Assembly (NCBI GenBank): GCA_039679375.1
Contig: JBDKVA010000162.1
Location: 1-49,130 of the forward strand
Direction: 5' to 3'
Length of the DNA stretch: 49,130 bases
From: JBDKVA01 sp039679375
GTDB lineage: Bacteria; Bacillota; Clostridia; Acetivibrionales; DTU013
Shown: piece after piece, positions 17,964 through 25,824 of the stretch
Layout of the letters: each line of letters opens with the position of its first letter
Numbering within the stretch: position 1 is the first letter of the stretch
Notes under the pieces: generated by a model
Seen by the model: only the letters and a program-made list of their open reading frames with translations
Databases searched by the model: none
What the model was told of the DNA's origin: nothing
Translations under genes and position numbers: made by a program

Positions 17964-19460
17964 TTGAATGTGCTCGCGGATAAACTCAAAGAAGTATTAT
18001 TCTCAGTTTTACCCATCACAATAATTGTATTGATACTGCATTTTACGATCACACCGCTGGAACTATCCGTACTATATCGATTCCTCATTGGAGCGCTGCT
18101 TGTTATCTTGGGACTCACCGTTTTCCTATTGGGAGTGGATATCGGTATTACGCCGGTCGGTAGCTTGATGGGGTCCTCCCTTACTAAAACCAATAAAATC
18201 TGGATCATAACAATTGCCGGATTGATCCTTGGTTTTTTCATATCCATTGCAGAGCCTGATTTGCATATACTCGCCGGACAGGTCGATTCGGTCACGACAG
18301 GCATGATCCCCAAGTCCGGGATAGTTGTTATAGTATCAATAGGTATAGCGGCAATGCTATCATTGGGCTTGATCAGAATCATTTATAATATACCATTGTA
18401 TAAAGTATTGATCATTCTATATTTTATAATTTTTTGTCTATCTCTCTTTACGACGTCGGAATTCCTGGCAATATCCTTTGATGCTTCCGGTGCCACGACT
18501 GGTGCGTTGACTGTGCCCTTTATGCTGGCTATGGCACTTGGCGTTTCTGCTTTGAAAAAAGACAGTAAGGCGTCGGAAAAAGATAGCTTCGGATTGGTGG
18601 CAATTGCATCTGTCGGTGCGATTATTTCCGTCATGCTTATGAGTATTGTTTCAGATACGGATAAGATAACGAGCCGCCTTGATTCAAGCATGTCTTATTC
18701 AGCTTCAGTGGTCGGTCCATTTGTCAGTAAGCTGCCAACCGTGGCAGGTGAATCTCTTATAGCGTTGCTTCCATTGTTTATAATATTTATTTTGTTTCAA
18801 AAGGTGTCATTCAGACTGCATAAAAAGCCCCTGTATAAAATTGTAAAGGGTTTTATATATACATTCATCGGATTGACGTTTTTTTTGACAGGCGTCAATG
18901 CAGGCTTTATGGATGTCGGAAGTACGGTCGGATATAAAGTGGCAGCGCTCGGCAACAGATTCCTTATTATTATAATAGGCTTTGTTCTTGGATTAGTCAC
19001 GGTATTGGCCGAACCTGCCGTACATGTATTGACGCATGAGATTGAAGAGGTCACCAGCGGGTATGTAAAAAGGAAAATGGTGCTGCTTGCGTTTTCTATC
19101 GGTGTCGGTGCTGCGGTAGTACTGTCTATGGTGCGGATCATCATACCTGAAGTTCAATTGTGGCACTACCTACTTCCTGGATACGTGTTTGTACTGGCAT
19201 CGACATTTGTCGTTCCCAAACTATTTGTAGGTATGGCTTTTGACTCCGGAGGGGTCGCTTCAGGCCCCATGACCGCAACCTTCATACTTGCTTTTGCGCA
19301 AGGCGTCGCCGAATCGGTCGAATCGGCGGATGTTTTAATCGATGGATTCGGGATAATCGCAATGGTTGCCTTAACACCAATCATAGCCTTGCAAATCTTA
19401 GGATTCATCTTTAAAATAAAGTCTGTAAAAGGAGGCTTTAAAGATGCGGGAAAACACTAA
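17964..19460 (+). CDS. DUF1538 integral membrane protein, internally duplicated
   Basis: A 498-residue membrane protein with about 12 helices, a putative transporter of unknown substrate. The two halves are repeats. FLLGVDIGITPVGS pairs with FLTGVNAGFMDVGS. IAEPDLHILAGQVDSVTTG pairs with LAEPAVHVLTHEIEEVTSG. FDASGATTGALTVPFMLAMA pairs with FDSGGVASGPMTATFILAFA. The conserved Glu-Pro and Asp-Ser/Ala-Gly motifs inside membrane helices look like an ion path (inference). The start is TTG with AAAGGAAG eight nucleotides upstream; no ATG is in frame nearby. Its end overlaps the next gene, a P-II protein, by 17 nt, which strongly suggests that P-II regulates this transporter. Confidence 0.9.
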   Translation: MNVLADKLKEVLFSVLPITIIVLILHFTITPLELSVLYRFLIGALLVILGLTVFLLGVDIGITPVGSLMGSSLTKTNKIWIITIAGLILGFFISIAEPDLHILAGQVDSVTTGMIPKSGIVVIVSIGIAAMLSLGLIRIIYNIPLYKVLIILYFIIFCLSLFTTSEFLAISFDASGATTGALTVPFMLAMALGVSALKKDSKASEKDSFGLVAIASVGAIISVMLMSIVSDTDKITSRLDSSMSYSASVVGPFVSKLPTVAGESLIALLPLFIIFILFQKVSFRLHKKPLYKIVKGFIYTFIGLTFFLTGVNAGFMDVGSTVGYKVAALGNRFLIIIIGFVLGLVTVLAEPAVHVLTHEIEEVTSGYVKRKMVLLAFSIGVGAAVVLSMVRIIIPEVQLWHYLLPGYVFVLASTFVVPKLFVGMAFDSGGVASGPMTATFILAFAQGVAESVESADVLIDGFGIIAMVALTPIIALQILGFIFKIKSVKGGFKDAGKH

Positions 19461-20109
19461 CGGAAAAAATGCCAAATTGCTTTGTGTAATAGTAAATAAC
19501 GGATTAGGAAGCAAAGTCCTGAAAACTGCCAAACATAATGGAATTACCGGCGGCACCATTTTTCTGGCCAGGGGAACGGTAAAAAACCGCATATTGGAAT
19601 TACTCGATATGTATGATATCCGAAAAGAGATTGTATTGATGATAGCAGAGAAAATGACGGCTTTTAGTGTTCTTGAAAAACTAAATCATGAAATGCATTT
19701 TAATAAGCCTAATCATGGGATAGCTTTCAGCATAGATGTTTCAGGCATTATCGGAGCCATATGCAATAAACCGGTCAATACGATAGAGAGAGGTGTGGAT
19801 AACGCTATGTATCATGCGATTTTTACAATTGTTGATAAGGGCAGGGCTGAGGAAGCCGTTGAAGCAGCGGTAAAAGCAGGCGCAAGAGGCGGAACGGTCA
19901 TTAACGCGAGGGGCTCCGGAATCCATGAAACAAGCAAGCTGTTTTCCATGGAGATCGAGCCTGAAAAAGAGATTGTGCTGATATTATCGGAAGAGAAGCT
20001 TACAGATTCGATTGTTTCGGCAATAAAGGACAGCCTTCGAATTGAAGAGCCTGGCAATGGAATCATATTTATTATGGATGCTGGCAAAACCTATGGGCTA
20101 TATGAATAA
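19444..20109 (+). CDS. Double-domain P-II-like signalling protein
   Basis: A 221-residue cytoplasmic protein made of two P-II-like ferredoxin folds in tandem (about 8-105 and 115-218). Each has a core strand, a small-residue turn and a closing segment: GGTIFLARGT and GGTVINARGSG, then KEIVLMI and KEIVLIL. Both halves end in a G-IAF / G-IIF-(I)MD strand. Canonical P-II is about 112 residues and trimeric, so a fused pair would assemble differently. The T-loop is short and no uridylylated Tyr is obvious. It overlaps the DUF1538 gene by 17 nt with AAAGGAGG inside that gene. Likely role: nucleotide- or metabolite-dependent gating of the DUF1538 protein (inference). Confidence 0.88.
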   Translation: MRENTNGKNAKLLCVIVNNGLGSKVLKTAKHNGITGGTIFLARGTVKNRILELLDMYDIRKEIVLMIAEKMTAFSVLEKLNHEMHFNKPNHGIAFSIDVSGIIGAICNKPVNTIERGVDNAMYHAIFTIVDKGRAEEAVEAAVKAGARGGTVINARGSGIHETSKLFSMEIEPEKEIVLILSEEKLTDSIVSAIKDSLRIEEPGNGIIFIMDAGKTYGLYE

Positions 20110-20300
20110 TTCGATTCGGTATTTCCGGAAGGCTCGTAAATGCCGATGTATTACCGAACAACTTATCATATATCAATGAATGCTGTGAGGTGAACTTGCT
20201 TTGACAATAAAAAAAGAGCTTCCGCCAAATAATGCAGCGGACAGCTCTATAGTACTGGCGGCTTACGTATATAATGAGGCGGCGGATGTCTCCCGCCTAC

Positions 20301-21089
20301 CTAAATAAATTCCGTACTCGTATTGTCCAGCTCCTTTTTTATCGTATTAATGGCTCCATATACATATACCGATGCTATTACATAGACAAGCAAAGGTTTG
20401 AATGGTATATTCACAGGCACCAGGTCAAGAACCGTACTAAGCAGAAAAGGCAGTGTCAGGGAATAGACGCTTATCTTGAAAATATTGTGGTAGCTAAGAC
20501 GCGTGTTTTTGACTGAATTTATGATCAGCCCTATAATACTTACAATAAGGGCGCTGATAAACTTGCCGCAAATGAAAAATATGCCAAGGAACAGGAACAC
20601 AGCAATGCCTATCGGCTTCATGACAGGCAGTACTTGCCTGATAGAGTCCCTTGTCATTACTAATCCCTGAAAATTGCTCAGATTTGTAACTGATTTATCT
20701 ACATAATTCTTTTGAATGATCTTGTCGCTCGTAATCAGTATGATCATATCATAACTGTCAAGTATTTTTTCTGCATCCGGTGAGGTGTCAATAACAATGG
20801 CCGTACCGCCGTTATCGATTATGATGGGCATTGTGGCCTTGACTTCAAGCTTGCCGTCTGCAAAGGTAAAATCCGGTATCGTTGTGTCTATATTCGTGAC
20901 GAGTTCATCTATAGTTTTGTTGAACAGGTTCACTTCAGGCACCAATGTGATTACCCCGATAACGAGCGAGATGATCAGCAGGTATACGATGGCCCTACCC
21001 GTACTGTTCCTTAAAAAATACCTATATTTTGAAAAACCGGCAATACTATAGTAAATGCTGGAAAAAAAGCCTATTCTTGATTCTCCCAT
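20301..21089 (-). CDS. DUF1189 membrane protein
   Basis: A 262-residue protein with one membrane helix near residues 30-52, a large external loop (about 55-155) with a beta-rich character, and four helices from about 165 to 250. This is the DUF1189 layout. I placed the start at 21089, where GGAGGA lies six nucleotides upstream of MGES; the longer frame adds eight residues without a site. Distant relatives include MalF-like annotated proteins, but no transport motif is visible. It stands alone and convergent to the P-II gene. Function unknown. Confidence 0.82.
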   Translation of the reverse strand: MGESRIGFFSSIYYSIAGFSKYRYFLRNSTGRAIVYLLIISLVIGVITLVPEVNLFNKTIDELVTNIDTTIPDFTFADGKLEVKATMPIIIDNGGTAIVIDTSPDAEKILDSYDMIILITSDKIIQKNYVDKSVTNLSNFQGLVMTRDSIRQVLPVMKPIGIAVFLFLGIFFICGKFISALIVSIIGLIINSVKNTRLSYHNIFKISVYSLTLPFLLSTVLDLVPVNIPFKPLLVYVIASVYVYGAINTIKKELDNTSTEFI

Positions 21090-21392
21090 ATAATCCTCCC
21101 ATATTAGAAACATTTCGCTTTGTTACAATACTTATAGACCATTATACTATTATTATATGTTTCAGGCAATTTGAAAAAAATCAAATAAACATCTGTCACT
21201 AGTACGCTGTCAGAATATGCTTTCAATTGATAAAACTTTCCTGCTCGGGTATAATAATTAATTGAATGAAATTTTCTAATTGCCTGCCTTCGCAAACATC
21301 ATAGAACCACTGCTGTTTACAAAGTCATTCGTTAAGAAAATCAGTTCATTCAATATAGGTTATGAATAAGCAGGTTAAGGACAGGTGGAAAA
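21090..21392. other. Divergent intergenic region
   Basis: About 300 bp between the DUF1189 gene and the methyltransferase. AT-rich and presumably holds both promoters. I see no gene, strong hairpin or recognised RNA. Confidence 0.5.
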
Positions 21393-22574
21393 ATGTCAAA
21401 GATACATTTGATCGCTACTTCGGCTTTTGGAATTGAAGCTGTAGTGGGGCGGGAACTCAACTGGCTCGGCTATTCCGACCAGCAGGTGGAAAACGGCCGG
21501 GTTACTTTTGCGGGCGATGAGGAAGCTATTTGCAGGACAAACCTGTGGCTTCGCACTGCAGACCGTATTCTTGTCAAAATGGGTGAATTCAAGGCTTTGA
21601 CCTTTGACGAGCTCTTTGAAGGCACAAAAGCTTTGCCATGGGATGAATGGCTGCCTGAAAACGCCGAATTCCCCGTGGACGGAAGATCAGTCGATTCAAA
21701 GCTTTCAAGTGTGCCGGACTGTCAGGCCATTGTTAAGAAAGCAATCGTCGAAAAGCTAAAGCTGAAATATAAGAAGCAGTGGTTTGATGAAAACGGACCG
21801 CTTTACAGGATAGAAGTCGGGCTTTTGAAGGATATGGCTACCCTTACTGTCGACACGACCGGACCTGGCCTTCACAAGCGCGGATACCGGACTCTTTCAA
21901 CGGACGCTCCCCTTAAGGAAACACTTGCTGCAGCCATGCTCATGATCAGCAGGTGGAAGCCGGACAGGGCGCTGATTGATCCATTTTGCGGATCGGGGAC
22001 GATACCGGTCGAGGCCGCCCTTATCGCAGGCAATATCGCACCCGGCGCAAAGCGCAGTTTCTCTTCCGAGGGCTGGCATCAGACTCCTTCCATATTATGG
22101 GCAAAAGCGCGGGAGGAAGCGGCCGACAAGGTAAGGAAAATGGATGATATCAGGATACAGGGCTCGGATATTGACGATAAAGCAATCGGCATTGCACGTT
22201 ATCATGCAAACCAGGCAGGCGTAGCCGAACACATTCATCTGCAAAGACTGCCGGTTTCAGATATCAGTTCAAGATACAAATACGGGTTCATCGTTTGTAA
22301 TCCGCCCTATGGTGAAAGGCTAAACGAAATGCCTGCAGTAGAGAAGCTATACAGGGAACTGGGCGGCGTTTTTAAAAGGTTTGAGACCTGGTCTATCTAT
22401 GTTATTACTTCACATCCCCGTTTTGAGGCGCTGGTTGGGCGAAAGGCGGATAAAAAACGCAAGCTTTTCAACGGGAGGATCCAGTGCAATTATTACCAGT
22501 TTTACGGTCCGCCACCGCAAAGGATCGGTAATCCAGGAATTGAGCACATCTCAAATAGCTCCGGGGTGAAATAA
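21393..22574 (+). CDS. ypsC: THUMP-domain 23S rRNA guanine-N2 methyltransferase
   Basis: A 393-residue RNA methyltransferase of the RlmL/YpsC group, which methylates a guanine (N2) in 23S rRNA using SAM. Residues about 1-165 form the RNA-binding THUMP region (LDVTALFGLE-like start TSAFGIEAVVGREL). The Rossmann methyltransferase follows: DPFCGSGTIPVEAALIA is the SAM-binding motif I, GSDIDDKAIGIARYHA motif II and NPPYGER the catalytic motif IV. Length fits the short Firmicute form, not the E. coli fused RlmKL. AGGTGG precedes the ATG. Stop and the next promoter nearly touch. Confidence 0.93.
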   Translation: MSKIHLIATSAFGIEAVVGRELNWLGYSDQQVENGRVTFAGDEEAICRTNLWLRTADRILVKMGEFKALTFDELFEGTKALPWDEWLPENAEFPVDGRSVDSKLSSVPDCQAIVKKAIVEKLKLKYKKQWFDENGPLYRIEVGLLKDMATLTVDTTGPGLHKRGYRTLSTDAPLKETLAAAMLMISRWKPDRALIDPFCGSGTIPVEAALIAGNIAPGAKRSFSSEGWHQTPSILWAKAREEAADKVRKMDDIRIQGSDIDDKAIGIARYHANQAGVAEHIHLQRLPVSDISSRYKYGFIVCNPPYGERLNEMPAVEKLYRELGGVFKRFETWSIYVITSHPRFEALVGRKADKKRKLFNGRIQCNYYQFYGPPPQRIGNPGIEHISNSSGVK

Positions 22575-22575
22575 A

Positions 22576-22605
22576 TTGACTTTCACGTACTGCTTATATT
22601 AATAT
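22576..22605 (+). promoter_or_regulatory. Promoter of the aro-like operon
   Basis: TTGACT (22576-22581), 18-nt spacer, TAATAT (22600-22605), immediately after the ypsC stop. It predicts a leader of about 160 nt before the aroA ATG at 22770. Confidence 0.55.
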
Positions 22606-22640
22606 ATAGGATATTAATGCGTTATCAGGGTGTATTAGTA

Positions 22641-22734
22641 ACTTATTGCCGCGAAATTGCATTAAAAAAACAAGAAAATAGTTTCATATTCGCGGTAATA
22701 AGTACATTCGTTGGGTTGTGGGCGGCAGCCCACA
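22641..22734 (+). promoter_or_regulatory. Leader hairpins before aroA
   Basis: Arms 22641-22655 (ACTTATTGCCGCGAA) and 22689-22703 pair over 15 bp with one G-U, across a 33-nt loop. A second hairpin TGTGGGC-GGCA-GCCCACA sits at 22717-22734, 35 nt before the start codon. No T-box or known riboswitch motif was found. It may be an uncharacterised regulatory leader. Confidence 0.5.
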
Positions 22735-22769
22735 TAAGTATTGCAGGATGGCAGGAAGGAATAGTACAT

Positions 22770-24044
22770 ATGCTGTTAAGAGTGAGGAAATCGGATACCT
22801 GCGGCAGCGTCAGGATCCCTGGCTCCAAGTCGCATACCATAAGAGCGCTTTTTATCGCAAGCCTTGCGGAAGGGAGATCGGTTATTACCGATCCTCTTAT
22901 ATCTGAGGATGCATCATCAGCGGTTGCTGTTTGTAAGGCGTTTGGAGCGGGTGTCGAAAAAAACGGGGATAAAATCATTGTAGAAGGCCTAAACGGTAAA
23001 CCGTATGTACCTGAGAATGTCGTTGATGTCGGCAATTCGGGCACTACGCTGCGCTTTGGACTTATGACTGCGGGGCTGATCGACGGATATACGGTTTTTA
23101 CGGGGGATTACCAGATACGCAGAAGGCCTCTTGGTCCGCTGATCAATGCGATGAACCGGCTGGGCGCGGAGGTGTTTTCAACCAGGGGCAACAACATGGC
23201 TCCCGCAGTAGTCAGGGGAAGGCTGAAGGGTGGCTGCACGGAGCTTGATGCAGTAACTTCGCAATATCTTTCGTCCATACTTGTACATGCACCTTTGCTT
23301 GAAAATGATACGGAGATTGTACTTACCAGGCTCAACGAAATACCTTACGTCGAGATGACCTTGTGGTGGCTGGATAACCAGGGCATTCAATATGTCAATA
23401 ATAACTTCAGAAGTTTTCACATAAAAGGCGGGCAAAAGTATAAAGCGTTCAAAGCTGCCATACCAGGTGATTTTTCTTCGGCAACCTTTTTCATGGTACT
23501 TGCTGCAATCTCAGGCGGAGAATTTATGCTAAGCAACCTTGACATGACGGATCCACAGGGAGATAAAAAGGTACTGGATTACTTGCAATGCATGGGAGCG
23601 GTCATCCGCTGCAATCATGACAGCATATCCATTAAGGGCGATACGCTTACAGGCACGGAAATCGACATGAATGCAACCCCTGATGCTCTGCCCGCCATGG
23701 CTGTGGCAGGATGCTTTGCACAAGGTGAGACGCGGCTTGTCAATGTACCGCAGGCGAGGCTGAAGGAGACGGACAGGATCCATGTCATGTGTACGGAATT
23801 GAAAAAGATGGGCGCCGATATAACAGAACTGCCGGACGGCCTGGTCGTAAAGAACAGCAGGCTGCAAGGCTGCAGGGTATGCGGTCATGGTGACCACAGG
23901 GTCGTTATGGCTCTTGCTGTAGCAGGCCTCAATACGGAAGGCGAGACGGTTATTGATACGGCTGAAGCGATGAAGGTGACCTTTCCTGAGTTCCCACAGA
24001 TCATAAGAGATTGCGGTGGCATTATGGAAATGGTTGAAGAATAA
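22770..24044 (+). CDS. aroA: 3-phosphoshikimate 1-carboxyvinyltransferase (EPSP synthase) homologue
   Basis: A 424-residue enzyme of the EPSP synthase family, which joins phosphoenolpyruvate to shikimate 3-phosphate. Core residues are present: PGSKSH (substrate Lys), VGNSGTTLRF, RRRPLGPL (Arg), TSQYLSS, PDALPAMAVAG (catalytic Asp), LKETDRI (Lys/Glu/Arg) and GDHRVVMALAV. The C-terminal motif is VTFPEF; many Firmicute enzymes also lack Lys there. I set the start at 22770, with GGAAGGA nine nucleotides upstream, because the frame before it (51 residues from 22617) lies in the hairpin leader and matches no family. It heads a tight operon with aroC- and aroK-like genes, both of which are atypical. 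Confidence 0.9.
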   Translation: MLLRVRKSDTCGSVRIPGSKSHTIRALFIASLAEGRSVITDPLISEDASSAVAVCKAFGAGVEKNGDKIIVEGLNGKPYVPENVVDVGNSGTTLRFGLMTAGLIDGYTVFTGDYQIRRRPLGPLINAMNRLGAEVFSTRGNNMAPAVVRGRLKGGCTELDAVTSQYLSSILVHAPLLENDTEIVLTRLNEIPYVEMTLWWLDNQGIQYVNNNFRSFHIKGGQKYKAFKAAIPGDFSSATFFMVLAAISGGEFMLSNLDMTDPQGDKKVLDYLQCMGAVIRCNHDSISIKGDTLTGTEIDMNATPDALPAMAVAGCFAQGETRLVNVPQARLKETDRIHVMCTELKKMGADITELPDGLVVKNSRLQGCRVCGHGDHRVVMALAVAGLNTEGETVIDTAEAMKVTFPEFPQIIRDCGGIMEMVEE

Positions 24045-24076
24045 GACAGAATGGCAGGTTTTTTGGAGGTGATTTC

Positions 24077-25258
24077 ATGCAGGGCAATTCATTTGGAAGA
24101 ATGTTTCGAATAACTACTTGCGGAGAATCTTACTCCGGAGGTTTCAGGAAGCACTCCGGCATACCGCCTGAATTGTATGGCGGGCAGATGGTCATTGTCG
24201 ACGGAGTGCCGCCGGGACTTAAAATTACAGCCGAGCTGGTACAGGCGGAGCTGGACAAACGCAAGCCCGGCTTGTCGCAGTTGAGCACTCCAAGAAAGGA
24301 AGCAGACAGGGTATTCATTTTTTCGGGTGTAATGGAAAATGACCTTTCAACAGGTGCTCCGGTAGGTATGCTGATACCCAATAGCGATATCGGGGATGCG
24401 CATATGCAGCAGCATAAAGAAAATAAGGATCTGATGAGGCCGGGGCAGGCGGCATATACTTATTTTAAAAAATATGGGCATTACTACGATTGGGCGGGAG
24501 CCGGCAGGGCGTCTGCTCGTGAAACGGTGGCAAGGGTCGCGGGGGGAGCTATTGCGAAGCTGGTGCTGGACACCATGGGTATCGACGTCATTGCTTTTGT
24601 AACAGAATCACACGGAATAAAAGCAAGCCCTGTCAGTTATGAAACCGCAAAATCAAATTATCGCAAGAATGAATTAAATTGTCCGGATCTTCAAAAAGCT
24701 CAGGAAATGATCGATGATCTGCTGAAGGTAAAAGCCGGTGGCGATTCCTGCGGCGGTGTGGTTGAGATCATCGCCGCCGGGGTGCCTGCGGGCCTTGGAG
24801 AACCGGTTTTTGACAAGCTGAGCGCAACAATAGCGCATGCTATTATGTCAATTGGCGGAGTAAAGGGCATCGAGTTTGGAGATGGCTTCGGACATGCCGG
24901 ATTGAAAGGCTCTGAGTCTAACGATACACCCTATTATGACGATGAATCAGGCAGGATCCGATTCCGTACCAACAGGGCAGGCGGCCTTCTCGGGGGTATT
25001 TCAAACGGAGAAGAAATCAGGGTCAGGGTAGCAGTAAAGCCTACTCCCACAATATTGCAGCCTCAGGATACAGTGGATGTTGTGAAGCTTCAAAATGTAA
25101 GCCATGTGTTTGCTTCACGGAGCGATCCAACCATATGTACCAGAATATATCCTGTTTGTGAAGCTATGATGAGAATAGCCATACTGGATGCGGTCTATAT
25201 GGCGGGCGGATATAAAAGTGTTACACAATCTGTTGCTCCGGGGTGGGATGAATTGTGA
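24077..25258 (+). CDS. aroC: Chorismate synthase homologue lacking both catalytic histidines
   Basis: A 393-residue member of the chorismate synthase fold (FMN-dependent removal of phosphate from EPSP in the canonical enzyme). Most of the frame is well conserved: GRASARETVARVAGGA, GVPAGLGEPVFDKL, MSIGGVKGIEFGDGF, AGGLLGGISNG. However the N-terminal GESHG reads GESYSGG (Tyr19, codon TAC) and RPGHAD reads RPGQAA (Gln124, codon CAG). Those two histidines are the known acid/base residues. The late GRHDP motif reads SRSDP. The N terminus also has an extra stretch GFRKHSGIPPELYGG. GGAGGTG precedes the ATG. Either an active variant clade or a different lyase; the genome may carry a second canonical aroC. 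Fold assignment is firm, activity is not. Confidence 0.85.
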   Translation: MQGNSFGRMFRITTCGESYSGGFRKHSGIPPELYGGQMVIVDGVPPGLKITAELVQAELDKRKPGLSQLSTPRKEADRVFIFSGVMENDLSTGAPVGMLIPNSDIGDAHMQQHKENKDLMRPGQAAYTYFKKYGHYYDWAGAGRASARETVARVAGGAIAKLVLDTMGIDVIAFVTESHGIKASPVSYETAKSNYRKNELNCPDLQKAQEMIDDLLKVKAGGDSCGGVVEIIAAGVPAGLGEPVFDKLSATIAHAIMSIGGVKGIEFGDGFGHAGLKGSESNDTPYYDDESGRIRFRTNRAGGLLGGISNGEEIRVRVAVKPTPTILQPQDTVDVVKLQNVSHVFASRSDPTICTRIYPVCEAMMRIAILDAVYMAGGYKSVTQSVAPGWDEL

Positions 25259-25767
25259 CAGGAAAAAGCATTATTCTGATTGGAATGCCCGGAGCGGGAA
25301 AGAGTACAATCGGTCCTCTGCTGGCGGAAAAATTGGGGCTTACGTTTGTTGATACAGATGCTATAATAGAGAAAAGTGATGGGCGAAAGCTAAGGGACAT
25401 TGTGGCACAAGACGGCTACGAAGAATTTCTTGAAATACAGCAGAAGGTGATTGAGTCCCGCAAGCTAGTGAGCTGCGTAATTGCAACAGGTGGCAGCGTT
25501 GTGAAAAGTGAAGCTCTAATGAGATATTTACGTAGTCTCGGTAGGATCATTTATCTGAAAGCTGACGTCAACACACTTGAGCAACGTCTGGCTCCGGGGA
25601 GAAAACTTGCCAGGGCAGATGGCCAAACCTTCAGGGAACTGTATATGGAACGTGGACCTTTATATGAAAAATACGCCGAATGCATAATAGACTGTACGGG
25701 CAAAAATCCTGAGGAGATTGCTTTGGAAGCTTCCATATGGCACCCTGGGAGCAATAGGAACGTTTGA
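25255..25767 (+). CDS. Shikimate kinase-like P-loop kinase, divergent
   Basis: A 170-residue small-molecule kinase of the shikimate kinase fold. The Walker A GMPGAGKST (10-18) and the first substrate Asp motif DTD (33-35) are intact, as is ERGPLY near the end. Two substrate-binding features differ. The FRxxE motif that supplies the shikimate-binding Arg reads EFLEIQQ (Leu59), and the TGGG loop reads TGGS (79-81). Related proteins with FL and GGS occur in Clostridia under the shikimate kinase name, from memory. The start is GTG, overlapping the aroC-like stop by four bases (GTGA), a sign of translational coupling. The acceptor may be another polyol or carboxylate (inference). Confidence 0.8.
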   Translation: MTGKSIILIGMPGAGKSTIGPLLAEKLGLTFVDTDAIIEKSDGRKLRDIVAQDGYEEFLEIQQKVIESRKLVSCVIATGGSVVKSEALMRYLRSLGRIIYLKADVNTLEQRLAPGRKLARADGQTFRELYMERGPLYEKYAECIIDCTGKNPEEIALEASIWHPGSNRNV

Positions 25768-25824
25768 AAACGAAGCTATTATGTATTCACATTTTTGATT
25801 ATTTATTTGGGAGAACTTAATTTA

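Noticed and set aside
22617..22769. 51-residue N-terminal extension of AroA
   Set aside because: It runs through the hairpin leader, has no ribosome site and matches no family sequence; the 22770 start gives the normal length.
23225..23240. AGGGTGGCTGCACGG resembling a T-box antiterminator core
   Set aside because: It lies inside the aroA coding frame, not in a leader, and lacks the rest of a T-box.
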